Origin: an uncultured Muribaculum sp.
GTDB lineage: Bacteria > Bacteroidota > Bacteroidia > Bacteroidales > Muribaculaceae
Reading direction: 5' to 3'
NCBI GenBank assembly: GCA_910587665.1
Contig: CAJUMZ010000009.1
Coordinates: forward strand, 1 to 64,000
DNA length: 64,000 nucleotides
Shown here: one piece after another, positions 43,066 to 52,141 of the stretch
How the letters are laid out: each line of letters opens with the position of its first letter
Numbering within the stretch: the stretch's first letter is position 1
Notes under the pieces: generated by a model
Told to the model about the DNA's origin: nothing
Databases searched by the model: none
Seen by the model: only the letters and a program-made list of their open reading frames with translations
Translations under genes and position numbers: made by a program

Positions 43066-43181
43066 TCAAAATCGTAGAGAAACTCTAGTATCATATGGTC
43101 GTTTTTCTAAAATTCAGGATGTTTTCGTAAGTTATCTACAAAAACAGCTATAATTTTGGGCTATTCCAAGAAAATTGAGTG

Positions 43182-43218
43182 GAAAAATAAGGTGCAGACC
43201 GAAGAGGCCGCACCTTAT
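43182..43218 (-). terminator. Terminator of the oxoacid:ferredoxin oxidoreductase operon
   Basis: ATAAGGTGC (43187-43195) pairs with GCACCTTAT (43210-43218), and on the minus strand a T-rich run follows the stem. Confidence 0.8.
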
Positions 43219-43247
43219 ATGGCATAATTATATATGGATTATCGGGA

Positions 43248-44261
43248 TTATTTTACTTCCCAGTGCTCGCCGGCGAGCACCATTTCGCGGAGGGAGGAGA
43301 AGCCTTTCTTGGCGCGTACTTCCTCGATCTGGTGATCGACCTCCTCATTGTAGACGGGACTCTCGACATCACGGATCACCCCGACGGCAAGCGGGAGAGA
43401 ATATCCGTCCATCATGGCAAGCTGCTGGTGGAGGAAGTTGCTTTGGGTATGGGCGTCATGCACCACAACGTCGTCAATGGTATAGCCGTCTTTACCGATC
43501 TCCACCGCTTTCAAAAGGAATCCGTCGCGCACAAGACCTTTGTTATGCTCCTTGCCGAAAAGCATTTTTTCGCCGTGGCGGAGGTGGATGGTGCGCTCCT
43601 CACGGAACTCACGGTCGCTTATATAATTGTGGATGCCATTGTTGAAAATCACACAATTCTGAAGCATTTCCACCACAGAAGTGCCTTTATGGCGCGCAGC
43701 GGCAACCATGACCTCCTGCGCAGTGGGAAGATCGACATCAATCGAGCGGGCAAAGAAATTGCCTCTGGCACCAAACACCAACTCAGCGGGGATAAACGGA
43801 TCCTCGGTAGTGCCGTAAGGCGAGGATTTGCTGACAAAGCCGCGTGCACTCGTAGGAGAATACTGTCCCTTTGTCAGACCGTAAATCTTATTGTTGAAGA
43901 GCAGTAGGTTGATATCAATGTTGCGGCGCACGGCATGAATGAAATGGTTTCCTCCGATTGCAAGACCGTCACCGTCGCCCGACACCTGCCACACCGTCAT
44001 CGCCGGATTGGCGACCTTGAAGCCGATGGCCACAGCGGCGGCACGCCCATGGATGGTATGGAAACCGTAGGTGTTCATATAATAAGGCAGTCGCGAGCTA
44101 CATCCTATACCGGAGATTACCGCAGTCATGTGGGGAGGCACACCTACCTCCGCCATAGCCTTGTGGAGTACGTTGAGAATCGCGTGGTCACCGCATCCGG
44201 CACACCACCTCACCGACTGTCCGTTTTTATAGTCGCCGGCAGTATATTTAGTACATTCCAT
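43248..44261 (-). CDS. korB: 2-oxoacid:ferredoxin oxidoreductase, beta subunit
   Basis: Thiamine-diphosphate subunit of an enzyme that oxidatively decarboxylates a 2-oxoacid (2-oxoglutarate most likely) with ferredoxin, giving an acyl-CoA; 337 aa. Cluster ligands Cys20, Cys23 (WCAGCGDH) and Cys54 (GIGCSS) are present, with a further Cys in EMLQNCVIF. The ThDP motif is GDGDGLAIGGNH (95-106) with NNKIYGLTKGQ. It lies 12 nt downstream of the alpha subunit gene. Oxoglutarate specificity is inferred from the two-subunit architecture. Confidence 0.95.
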   Translation of the reverse strand: MECTKYTAGDYKNGQSVRWCAGCGDHAILNVLHKAMAEVGVPPHMTAVISGIGCSSRLPYYMNTYGFHTIHGRAAAVAIGFKVANPAMTVWQVSGDGDGLAIGGNHFIHAVRRNIDINLLLFNNKIYGLTKGQYSPTSARGFVSKSSPYGTTEDPFIPAELVFGARGNFFARSIDVDLPTAQEVMVAAARHKGTSVVEMLQNCVIFNNGIHNYISDREFREERTIHLRHGEKMLFGKEHNKGLVRDGFLLKAVEIGKDGYTIDDVVVHDAHTQSNFLHQQLAMMDGYSLPLAVGVIRDVESPVYNEEVDHQIEEVRAKKGFSSLREMVLAGEHWEVK

Positions 44262-44273
44262 AATTCCTGATCG

Positions 44274-46121
44274 TTACTGTTGGTCCATAAACTTGATAAC
44301 TCCGTCGACAATCTCTTTCACAAGGAACGGCTGACCCTGTATCTTGTTGATACGATGGATCTCCAATCCCGCAAACTTGCCTTGCAGATAGTCGGCAAAC
44401 TGCCCCGTGTTAAGCTCGGCGCATATGACGCGCTTGTAGCGGCGAAGTATCTCCCCGGTATTGGCGGGAAGCGGGTTGATATAGCGGAAATGGGCGAAAG
44501 CAACCTTGTGACCTGCCGCACACAGCTCCTCGGCGGCAGTGTAGAGATGTCCGTAGGTACCACCCCAACCTATCAGCAAAGTGTCGGCACCGGCATCACA
44601 AAGTACTTCAAGCCCAGGGATATCCTTAGCCACATTCTCAACTTTACGGCGGCGCACCTCAACCATATGCTCATGGTTGACAGGATCGGTAGAAATCACT
44701 CCTGTATTGAAGTCCTTTTCAAGACCGCCGAGACGGTGCATCAGACCTTCCTCACCGGGGAACGCCCAATAGCGTACAAGCGTCTCAGGATCGCGCATGT
44801 AAGGCATCCATTTGTCGCGAAGTTCCTGCGGCACATAATTCGGCTTTATCGCAGGATATTCGTCGGTCTCGGGGACACGCCATGCCGAAGACCCGTTGCC
44901 GATGAAAGCATCGGAGAGCAGGATCACAGGAGTCATATGCTCGATCGCAATACGCGAAGCCTCAAACGCCATCGTAAAGCAGTCGGTCGGCGAGGCGGGA
45001 GCCACAACCACAACGGGCGACTCGCCGTTTCTACCGTAAAGCGCCTGCATAAGGTCGGTCTGCTCCGTCTTTGTCGGGAGTCCGGTAGAAGGTCCTCCAC
45101 GCTGAACGTCAATCACCACAAGCGGAAGCTCGGCCATCACGGCGAGTCCGATACCCTCGCTCTTCAATGCAAGACCGGGACCGGAAGTCGAGGTAACTGC
45201 AAGGTCACCCGCAAAAGAGGCGCCGATAGCGGAGCAAACGCCCGCAATCTCATCCTCCATCTGCAACGCCTTCACGCCAAGATCCTTGCGCTTTGCAAGC
45301 TCATGCAGGATGTCGGTGGCGGGGGTGATGGGATAACTGCCGAGGAACAACGGGCGACCCGACTTTTCGGAAGCCAGGATAAGTCCCCATGCGGTAGCGG
45401 TATTGCCGTTAATATCGGTATAATATCCGGGAGCGATGCTTTCCGACTCGATACGGTAGGTCGACACGGAAGCATGTATGTTGGCACCGTAATCATATCC
45501 CGCCCTGAGCACCTTTTCATTGGCCTCAAAGATGGCGGGCTTACGGGCAAATTTATTCTTAAGATGGTGGATAGCGGCTTCAAGCGGGCGGTCAAAGAGC
45601 CAGCACACGAGACCAAGGGCAAAAATATTACGGCATTTCAACACCGATTTATTGTCAAGCCCGGAGTCGGCAAGGGCGGCTTTTGTCATCGAGGTCACCG
45701 GCACTTCAAGAACCTGGGCGTTGATGTTCAGTTCCTTGAATGGATCGTCGGTAGTAAACATCGCCTTCTTGAGGTCGGACTCCTTAAACGAGTCAATGTC
45801 GACAATCACAATGCCACCGTGATTGAGGTGCTTTATGTTCTGCTTCAAGGCGGCGGGATTCATCGCAACAAGCACATCAGCCTTGTCACCGGGGGTATGC
45901 ACCCCTACTCCGATATGCACCTGAAACCCGGACACGCCACTCAATGAGCCCTGCGGGGCGCGTATTTCAGCCGGATAATCGGGAAAAGTGGACACCTGAT
46001 TGCCCACACCGGCAGAAACGTTTGTGAAAATGTTTCCCGCAAGCTGCATGCCGTCGCCGGAGTCGCCGGAAAAACGGATCACCACCTTGTCGAGATACTT
46101 TACATTTGCTTTTTCTAACAT
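44274..46121 (-). CDS. korA: 2-oxoacid:ferredoxin oxidoreductase, fused gamma-alpha subunit
   Basis: 615 aa. The N-terminal ~190 residues are the gamma domain (VIRFSGDSGDGMQLAGNIF, FPDYPAEIRAPQGSLSGVSGFQVHIG). They are followed by the alpha domains with the pyrimidine-binding region (LGSYPITPATDILHELAK), the GPGLALKSEGIGLAVMAELPLVVIDVQRGGPSTGLPTKTEQTDL motif and a C-terminal domain ending in the ELNTGQFADYLQGKF block. First gene of the kor operon. Confidence 0.95.
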   Translation of the reverse strand: MLEKANVKYLDKVVIRFSGDSGDGMQLAGNIFTNVSAGVGNQVSTFPDYPAEIRAPQGSLSGVSGFQVHIGVGVHTPGDKADVLVAMNPAALKQNIKHLNHGGIVIVDIDSFKESDLKKAMFTTDDPFKELNINAQVLEVPVTSMTKAALADSGLDNKSVLKCRNIFALGLVCWLFDRPLEAAIHHLKNKFARKPAIFEANEKVLRAGYDYGANIHASVSTYRIESESIAPGYYTDINGNTATAWGLILASEKSGRPLFLGSYPITPATDILHELAKRKDLGVKALQMEDEIAGVCSAIGASFAGDLAVTSTSGPGLALKSEGIGLAVMAELPLVVIDVQRGGPSTGLPTKTEQTDLMQALYGRNGESPVVVVAPASPTDCFTMAFEASRIAIEHMTPVILLSDAFIGNGSSAWRVPETDEYPAIKPNYVPQELRDKWMPYMRDPETLVRYWAFPGEEGLMHRLGGLEKDFNTGVISTDPVNHEHMVEVRRRKVENVAKDIPGLEVLCDAGADTLLIGWGGTYGHLYTAAEELCAAGHKVAFAHFRYINPLPANTGEILRRYKRVICAELNTGQFADYLQGKFAGLEIHRINKIQGQPFLVKEIVDGVIKFMDQQ

Positions 46122-46169
46122 AATGTCAACTCCTGTTGAGTTTTGCTTAATATATTCTTAAAACATCCA

Positions 46170-46203
46170 CAAATTTACGACAAAAATTTCGGATGTTCAC
46201 AAA
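46170..46203 (-). promoter_or_regulatory. Possible kor operon promoter
   Basis: On the minus strand TTTG (46200-46203), 22 bp, TAAATTTG (46170-46177). The -7 box is good; spacing is slightly longer than usual. Confidence 0.45.
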
Positions 46204-46242
46204 TTTTCTGACTAAATAACACTTTATGAAGTAAAATAGAGC

Positions 46243-47592
46243 CTAAAGCGCCTTATATCGCAGCTCCATCCCCCTGACGGCATCGTCAATCTTGCCGTGG
46301 CAGTAGACCTGCCTGCCGTTGACATAGGTCATAATCACACGGTTGTGGAGCGTGGTACCGGCAAGAGGTGTCCAGCCGCAACGGCTCAGCACCATGTCGT
46401 CGGCCACAATATAAGGAGTATCGGGGCTTACCACGGCAAGGTCGGCATAATATCCAGCACGGATGTAACCGCGGCGGTCAATATGGTAAAGCTCTGCGGG
46501 GGCATGACACATCTTTTCCACCACAAGCTCGGTGGTGAACACCCCGCGATCGGCAAGCTCAAGCATCACTGGAAGCGAGAATTGCACCATCGGCGCGCCT
46601 GAGGCGGCAGTAAGCGCATTGCCCTCCTTCTCAGAAAGCAGGTGAGGCGCATGATCGGTAGCGACAATGTCGATACGCCCGTCGAGCAGCCCGCGACGAA
46701 GCGCGTCACGGTCGGCGGCGGTCTTTACGGCAGGATTCATTTTCACCCTTGTGCCAAGCGTGGAATAATCGGCATCGGTGTACCACAGGTGATGGACACA
46801 CACCTCAGAGGTGATACGCTTACGTGAAAGCGGCTCATCGGAAAACATCGCCACCTCACCGGCAGTCGAAACATGAAGCACATGTAGACGGGTGCCGTAA
46901 CGCTCCGCCCTCGCAATCGCCCTTTTTGTGGAAATCATACAAGCCTCATGGCTCCTGATAAGCGGATGATAGCTGACAGGCAGATCCTCGCCATGAGCGG
47001 CGACATACCGCTCACGGTTGGCGCGGATGGTAGCCTCGTCCTCGGAGTGGATCGCCACAAGCGCAGGCACGTCACGGAATATCCGCGTCAACGCTTCCTC
47101 CTCATCGACAAGCATGTTGCCGGTCGACGAGCCGAGAAAAAGCTTGACTCCCGGCACACGGGAGTAATCGCACAGAAGGAGCTGGTCTATATTGTCATTT
47201 GTCGCCCCGATAAAGAAGCTATAATTGGCAAGTGACACATCGGAAGCATGGCGCAGCTTGTCGGCGACAGCCTCAACGGTGACAGTCGGAGGCTTTGTGT
47301 TGGGCATATCCATATAAGATGTCACCCCGCCCGCCACTGCGGCGCGCGACTCGGTAGAGAGGTCAGCCTTGTGGGTCAGCCCGGGGTCACGGAAATGCAC
47401 CTGGTCATCAATCACACCGGGGAGGAGCATAGCCCCACCGAGGTCAATCTTCTCACGGCAAGCCTCCGCAATTGCCACGGGAGGCTCACCCTCACCGACA
47501 GCAAGGATGAACTCGCCATCGATCACCACATACCCGATCGCCTTACGGCATTCATTTACAACAAGGGCGTTGTAAAGCAGCGTATCATGCAT
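46243..47592 (-). CDS. pyrC: Dihydroorotase
   Basis: Cyclises N-carbamoyl-aspartate to dihydroorotate in pyrimidine synthesis; 449 aa, amidohydrolase fold. Zinc-site features: VIDDQVHFRDPGLTHKADL near residues 61-78, NTKPPTV, the later histidines (IHSEDE, HVLHVST) and the metal Asp in IVATDHAPH. In place of the usual His-x-His of the first motif the sequence has Gln64-Val-His66, as I recall from other Bacteroidota. Its start overlaps the end of the glycosyltransferase gene by 8 nt. Confidence 0.9.
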   Translation of the reverse strand: MHDTLLYNALVVNECRKAIGYVVIDGEFILAVGEGEPPVAIAEACREKIDLGGAMLLPGVIDDQVHFRDPGLTHKADLSTESRAAVAGGVTSYMDMPNTKPPTVTVEAVADKLRHASDVSLANYSFFIGATNDNIDQLLLCDYSRVPGVKLFLGSSTGNMLVDEEEALTRIFRDVPALVAIHSEDEATIRANRERYVAAHGEDLPVSYHPLIRSHEACMISTKRAIARAERYGTRLHVLHVSTAGEVAMFSDEPLSRKRITSEVCVHHLWYTDADYSTLGTRVKMNPAVKTAADRDALRRGLLDGRIDIVATDHAPHLLSEKEGNALTAASGAPMVQFSLPVMLELADRGVFTTELVVEKMCHAPAELYHIDRRGYIRAGYYADLAVVSPDTPYIVADDMVLSRCGWTPLAGTTLHNRVIMTYVNGRQVYCHGKIDDAVRGMELRYKAL

Positions 47593-48355
47593 TGGATATA
47601 GATTTGTCGTTACTGAAATCCTTATATTTATGGGTCATGCCATGAATCTTCAGGCGAATCACGCCAAACACGGCCTCAGAGAAAATACCTGAACTCATCT
47701 TGCTCTCGCCAAGCACACGGTTGACAAACACGATAGGTACCTCAACGATCTTGAACCGATGTTTGTGGGCGGTAAATTTCATCTCGATCTGGAAGGCATA
47801 GCCCTTGAAATGGATCTTGTCAAGGTCAAACGCCTCAAGCACCCTGCGGCGGTAACACACAAATCCGGCAGTGGTGTCACAGATATCCATGCCGGTGACA
47901 AACCGTACATATTTTGACGCAAAATATGACATCAACACCCTGCTCATGGGCCAGTTGACCACATTTACCCCTGAGATATACCGGGAGCCAATGGCGACAT
48001 CGGCACCGTCGTCGTGACACGCCTTGTAAAGCGCCATCAGGTCGTTGGGATTGTGGGAGAAGTCGGCATCCATCTCAAATATGTAGTCATAACCGTTGCC
48101 GAGAGCATACTTGAATCCGGCTATATATGCAGTCCCGAGCCCAAGTTTTCCCTTGCGTTCAAGAAGCTTTACACGCCCGGGATATTCCTCCATTTTCTTT
48201 CTTACGATACCGGCGGTACCGTCGGGGGAGCCGTCGTCGACTATAAGCACGTCAAAGTCATGCGGAAGGCTTACCACCGCGTCAATTATCGCGGCGGCGT
48301 TTTCAGCCTCGTTATAGGTGGGTATGATTACAAGGGAGTCGGATGAACGCGTCAT
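47585..48355 (-). CDS. Polyprenyl-phosphate mannosyl/glycosyltransferase (GT2, DPM1-like)
   Basis: Transfers a hexose from a nucleotide sugar to polyprenyl phosphate; 256 aa. The ATG at 48355 gives MTRSSDSLVIIPTYNEAENA, the standard start, and lies 4 nt after the aminotransferase stop; a longer frame needs a GTG at 48406. Motifs: LIVDDGSPDGTAGIV and the DxD-type FEMDADFSHNPNDL, followed by GSRYISGVNVVNWP. It lacks the C-terminal membrane domain of some relatives, ending with a basic amphipathic segment (FGVIRLKIHGMTHK). Confidence 0.92.
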   Translation of the reverse strand: MTRSSDSLVIIPTYNEAENAAAIIDAVVSLPHDFDVLIVDDGSPDGTAGIVRKKMEEYPGRVKLLERKGKLGLGTAYIAGFKYALGNGYDYIFEMDADFSHNPNDLMALYKACHDDGADVAIGSRYISGVNVVNWPMSRVLMSYFASKYVRFVTGMDICDTTAGFVCYRRRVLEAFDLDKIHFKGYAFQIEMKFTAHKHRFKIVEVPIVFVNRVLGESKMSSGIFSEAVFGVIRLKIHGMTHKYKDFSNDKSISNA

Positions 48356-48359
48356 GTCG

Positions 48360-49556
48360 TCACACAAGTTTAGCAAGTGCCTCCGCGATGCGGCGTATAG
48401 CCTCACGGATCGTATCGTCGGCGGTAGCGTAGCTCAGGCGTATGTAGCCGGGGCAGCAGAAAGCGGATCCGGCTACAGTAGCCACATGCCCTACCTCAAG
48501 CAGGTACATGGCAAGGTCGGCGTCATTGTTGATCACATAGTCACCGTAACGCTTGCCGAAATAGCTTGACACCTCGGGGAAGAGATAGAACGCTCCCTCC
48601 GGCTCGTTGACCTGCCATCCAGGGATAGCCGAGGCAAGACCCACGATCAGGTCGCGGCGGCGCTCAAACGCCTTGCGCATATCCTCCACACACTCCTGCG
48701 ATCCGGTGTAAGCAGCCTCGGCCGCCTTTTGCGCGATTGAAGACGCGCCGGAAGTATACTGGCTTTGAAGCTTGTTGGTAGCGCGGGCAAGCCACAGCGG
48801 GGCGGCAAGATATCCTATACGCCAGCCGGTCATGGCATAAGCCTTTGAAACGCCGTTGACCACACACACGCGGTCAGCTACCTCAGGGAACGATGCAAGC
48901 GAGGTGAAACTGCCTGTAAAGTTGATATGCTCATATATCTCGTCGGAGAGGATGAGCACGTCGGGAAAGTCGGCAAGGACATCTACGAGAGCCTGAAGCT
49001 CCTCCTTTGAGTATACGCTTCCGGTAGGATTGCTCGGAGAGTTGAAAAACACGAGCTTCGTACGCGGTGTTATAGCAGCCCTGAGCTGCTCGGGAGTTAT
49101 CTTGAAATTCTGCTCTATAGTGGCGGGGACAAGCACGCTTTTGCCTTCTGCAAGATTTACCATCTCGACATAGCTTACCCATGCGGGAGTAGGTATAACC
49201 ACCTCGTCACCGGGGTTGACGACAGCAAGAATCACGTTGCAGAGCGACTGCTTGGCTCCGTTTGACACAACAATCTGCTCGGGAGCGTAGTCAATACCGT
49301 TTTCATTTTTCAGCTTTGCCGAAATCGCCTTGCGGAGCGACATGTAACCCGGCACGGGAGTGTAGAACGAGAAGTTTTCATCAATGGCTTTCTTCGCCGC
49401 CTCCTTTATATGGTCGGGGGTGTTGAAATCGGGTTCACCCACTGAAAGATTGATGACATCTACGCCCTGAGCTTTCAGCTCCTGGCTTTTCTGCGACATG
49501 GCAAGAGTCTGCGACGGTGCAAGCGCCTGCACGCGATTGGAAATCTGTTGCATCAT
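48360..49556 (-). CDS. Class I aminotransferase, aspartate aminotransferase type
   Basis: PLP-dependent transaminase, 398 aa. Schiff-base Lys238 lies in NGVSKAYAMTGWRIGYLA, with NSPSNPTGSVYS and ILSDEIYEHI contributing the usual Asn, Asp and Tyr contacts. The substrate-binding Arg is near the C-terminus (CCPGYIRLSYA). It leads the aminotransferase-GT2-pyrC operon, with a -7 element TAAATTTG (49600-49607, minus strand) about 44 bp upstream. Confidence 0.94.
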   Translation of the reverse strand: MMQQISNRVQALAPSQTLAMSQKSQELKAQGVDVINLSVGEPDFNTPDHIKEAAKKAIDENFSFYTPVPGYMSLRKAISAKLKNENGIDYAPEQIVVSNGAKQSLCNVILAVVNPGDEVVIPTPAWVSYVEMVNLAEGKSVLVPATIEQNFKITPEQLRAAITPRTKLVFFNSPSNPTGSVYSKEELQALVDVLADFPDVLILSDEIYEHINFTGSFTSLASFPEVADRVCVVNGVSKAYAMTGWRIGYLAAPLWLARATNKLQSQYTSGASSIAQKAAEAAYTGSQECVEDMRKAFERRRDLIVGLASAIPGWQVNEPEGAFYLFPEVSSYFGKRYGDYVINNDADLAMYLLEVGHVATVAGSAFCCPGYIRLSYATADDTIREAIRRIAEALAKLV

Positions 49557-49729
49557 TGCTTTATCTGATAAAAAGTTAAAATCAGTTTTAATACGGTGGC
49601 AAATTTACAAAAAACAATGGAATATTTGCTTCATTTGTCTATTTAAAGTTATGTCAGTCAAACATCCCGAATAATATTAACCGTAAAACGGCATCATTAG
49701 TTCATCATGCTGTCAGCCCAAAGTGGAGA

Positions 49730-50947
49730 TCAGCGAAGCAGCAAGGAAGCGTCGCCATAGCTGAGAAACCGGTAATCACCGGCAAGGGCGTAGTCATACA
49801 TCTGCCGCCAGCCACCGCCGATAAATGCCGACACGAGCAAAAGCAATGTCGACTTGGGCTGATGGAAATTGGTGACTATCCCCTCCACTACCTTGAAGTC
49901 GTAGCCGGGAGCGATGATTATGCGCGTCGAGGCAATCAGGGTGGATGACCCGTCAGAGTCAAGGGCGGCGACAACCGCCTCCAGAGCCTCCTTGCGCGAC
50001 AAGCGTGGATGAGCGTCATCGTAAGGATACCATTGCGGCACCTCACCGGTCCATTCTCCCGCATAGATGAGGCATCCGATATGGTAAAGACTTTCAAGTG
50101 TGCGCACAGAGGTGGTGCCGACAGCGATCACAGGGCGGTCGGTCACGGCAAGCTCCGCTATCAGGTCGCGGCTCACGGCAATAAACTCGCTGTGCATGTC
50201 ATGACCGCCTATTGAGTCGCTTTTCACGGGCTGAAACGTACCGGCACCCACATGCAGCGTCAATTCCCGGCGTTGCATGCCTGCCTTGTCGATAGCATGC
50301 AGCACTTCATCGGTAAAGTGCAGCCCTGCAGTAGGAGCCGCCACGGAGCCGTCGATGTGGCTGAACACGGTCTGGTAGTCATTGGAGTCGCTCGGCTCTG
50401 TCTCACGGTTGAGATAGGGCGGGATCGGTATCACCCCGGCAGCCGAAATTATACGTGAAAAAGTTACCGCGGGATTATCCCAGGAAAATCGTATGACCGA
50501 GGCGTTGCCCTGACGCGACTCACGCGTGGCGGTCAGCGTCACCGAGGTTCCGTCTATCTCAAGAGGCATAATGAGATCGCCTGACTTCCAACGCTTTGAA
50601 TTGCCCACAAAGCATAGCCACGAACAACTACGGTCAGAAGCGAAATTGACGGCATAGTCGGCGGGAGAGACCGGTTCAAGACAGAAAATCTCGATAGACG
50701 CCCCGCCGCCGGGCTTACGAAAACGCAAACGCGCATTAATCACACGCGTATTATTATATATGAGCATCGAGCGCGAAGGCAGCAACCCGGGCAACTCGCG
50801 AAATACCCTTGTGGAAAGCGCCCCATCGCCACTACGCACAAGCAGCTTGCAACTGTCACGCTCCTGCAAAGGATGCACGGCTATGCGCTCCTCGGGCAGC
50901 GGATAGTCGTAATCCTCAATCCTTATGTCGGAAACATTGTTAATCAT
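49730..50947 (-). CDS. queA: S-adenosylmethionine:tRNA ribosyltransferase-isomerase
   Basis: Makes epoxyqueuosine in tRNA from preQ1 and the ribose of AdoMet, 405 aa. Motifs include DYDYPLPEERIAVHPLQERDSCKLLV, YNNTRVINARLRFRKP, TAGLHFTDEVL, HVGAGTFQPVKSD and VGTTSVRTLES. The 173-bp gap downstream carries the aminotransferase promoter. The predicted transcript start coincides with the start codon, so it may be translated without a leader. Confidence 0.96.
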   Translation of the reverse strand: MINNVSDIRIEDYDYPLPEERIAVHPLQERDSCKLLVRSGDGALSTRVFRELPGLLPSRSMLIYNNTRVINARLRFRKPGGGASIEIFCLEPVSPADYAVNFASDRSCSWLCFVGNSKRWKSGDLIMPLEIDGTSVTLTATRESRQGNASVIRFSWDNPAVTFSRIISAAGVIPIPPYLNRETEPSDSNDYQTVFSHIDGSVAAPTAGLHFTDEVLHAIDKAGMQRRELTLHVGAGTFQPVKSDSIGGHDMHSEFIAVSRDLIAELAVTDRPVIAVGTTSVRTLESLYHIGCLIYAGEWTGEVPQWYPYDDAHPRLSRKEALEAVVAALDSDGSSTLIASTRIIIAPGYDFKVVEGIVTNFHQPKSTLLLLVSAFIGGGWRQMYDYALAGDYRFLSYGDASLLLR

Positions 50948-50951
50948 GTCG

Positions 50952-50982
50952 CAAAGTTAGGCATAATCCACGACATTTCAAC
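50952..50982 (-). promoter_or_regulatory. Promoter of queA at the start codon
   Basis: On the minus strand GTTG (50979-50982), 19 bp, TAACTTTG (50952-50959). The -7 box ends only 4 nt before the ATG (50945-50947), leaving almost no untranslated leader. Confidence 0.6.
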
Positions 50983-51069
50983 CACGGGCATCAACATGCC
51001 GCAACCGGCAAACGGAATGCGACAGCGTTAATTGATGTTAACACAGGCAGGCGTGTAGCCAAGGGAAAG

Positions 51070-51077
51070 TATCTTTG
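51070..51077 (+). promoter_or_regulatory. -7 element of the DUF2027-Smr gene
   Basis: TATCTTTG, 20 bp before the start codon, fits TAnnTTTG. A matching -33 is not evident. Confidence 0.45.
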
Positions 51078-51097
51078 CATTAATAATCAAGAAAATT

Positions 51098-52141
51098 ATG
51101 GCACAGACAGGTGATATCGTACGCTACCTCAATTCGGTAGGCGGAGGCAGGATAGTCAGGATCGACGGCAACATGGCTTATGTGGATGAAGACGGGTTTG
51201 AGACCCCGGTGCTTCTGAAAGAGTGTGTGGTGGTGACCCCTGCCCAGCCCAAGCAAAAGACGGAAAGCAAATATGTGGCGCCACCGGCTCCCGTAATCGT
51301 TCCTGCGACACAGAAAAGTGAGGAGACAGTGCAGGAGACCCCTGCCGGCGAAAAGCTGAACATAGTGCTTGCCTACGAGCCGGAAGAGATCAAGCATCTC
51401 AACACTACGGAATATGACGCATATCTTGTCAACGACTCCAACTATTATCTCTATTTCACCTATTTGGTAAAGAGTGACCTTCATGACTGGGTGACACGAT
51501 TTGCAGGCATAGTCGAGCCGGGCATACAGGTGCATCTCGAGCATGTGACCCGCGACATGGTCAACTCCATCGACCGGGTAGCCATACAATACATCGCCTT
51601 CAAGCAAGGGAAGGAGTTCAAGCTAAAGGCACCTGTCGCAGTGGAATATGCGGTTGACAACACAAAGTTTTTCAAACTCCACTGTTTCCATGACAACGAG
51701 TATTTCGACACTCCGGTAATAGCGTTTGACATCGTGAAAAACGATGTGCCCCAACGCAGCATGACATTTGACAGCGGCAGGCTCGAGGAGTCGATGCTCC
51801 GTAAAAAGGCGGCTGACCGGCAAGAGCGTCGCCCGGTGGAAAAGAAGCCCAAGCACCCGGGTGTGATTGAAGTAGACCTTCATATAAACCAGCTCCTTGA
51901 CTCGACGGCAGGACTTTCCAACACGGAAATGCTCGAAGTGCAGCTGAAAGAGTTTAACCGCGTAATGCAGCAAAACCTCCGCAACAAAGGCACAAAGATA
52001 GTGTTTATCCATGGCAAGGGAGAGGGCGTGCTACGCAACGCCATACTGAAAGAGCTGAAGTATAAATACAAAAACTGCGACGTGCAGGATGCGTCGTTCA
52101 GGGAATACGGATTTGGCGCCACCCAGGTAACGATAAGATGA
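51098..52141 (+). CDS. DUF2027 and Smr domain protein
   Basis: 347 aa, Bacteroidota-specific. The N-terminal ~75 residues form a small beta domain (MAQTGDIVRYLNSVGGGRIVRIDG), followed by a Pro/Lys linker and the DUF2027 core (about 90-230, NIVLAYEPEEIKHLNTTEYDAYLVNDSNYYLYF). A C-terminal Smr nuclease-like domain (about 260-347) carries DLHINQL and the HGKGEGVLR motif. Smr domains cut or bind branched DNA or RNA; a role in nucleic-acid quality control is plausible but not shown. It overlaps the next gene by 4 nt. Confidence 0.88.
   Translation: MAQTGDIVRYLNSVGGGRIVRIDGNMAYVDEDGFETPVLLKECVVVTPAQPKQKTESKYVAPPAPVIVPATQKSEETVQETPAGEKLNIVLAYEPEEIKHLNTTEYDAYLVNDSNYYLYFTYLVKSDLHDWVTRFAGIVEPGIQVHLEHVTRDMVNSIDRVAIQYIAFKQGKEFKLKAPVAVEYAVDNTKFFKLHCFHDNEYFDTPVIAFDIVKNDVPQRSMTFDSGRLEESMLRKKAADRQERRPVEKKPKHPGVIEVDLHINQLLDSTAGLSNTEMLEVQLKEFNRVMQQNLRNKGTKIVFIHGKGEGVLRNAILKELKYKYKNCDVQDASFREYGFGATQVTIR

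Noticed and set aside
44280..45947. A 555-codon frame antisense to korA
   Set aside because: Long, but it mirrors a conserved enzyme gene and its translation has no domain I recognise; composition bias explains the open frame.
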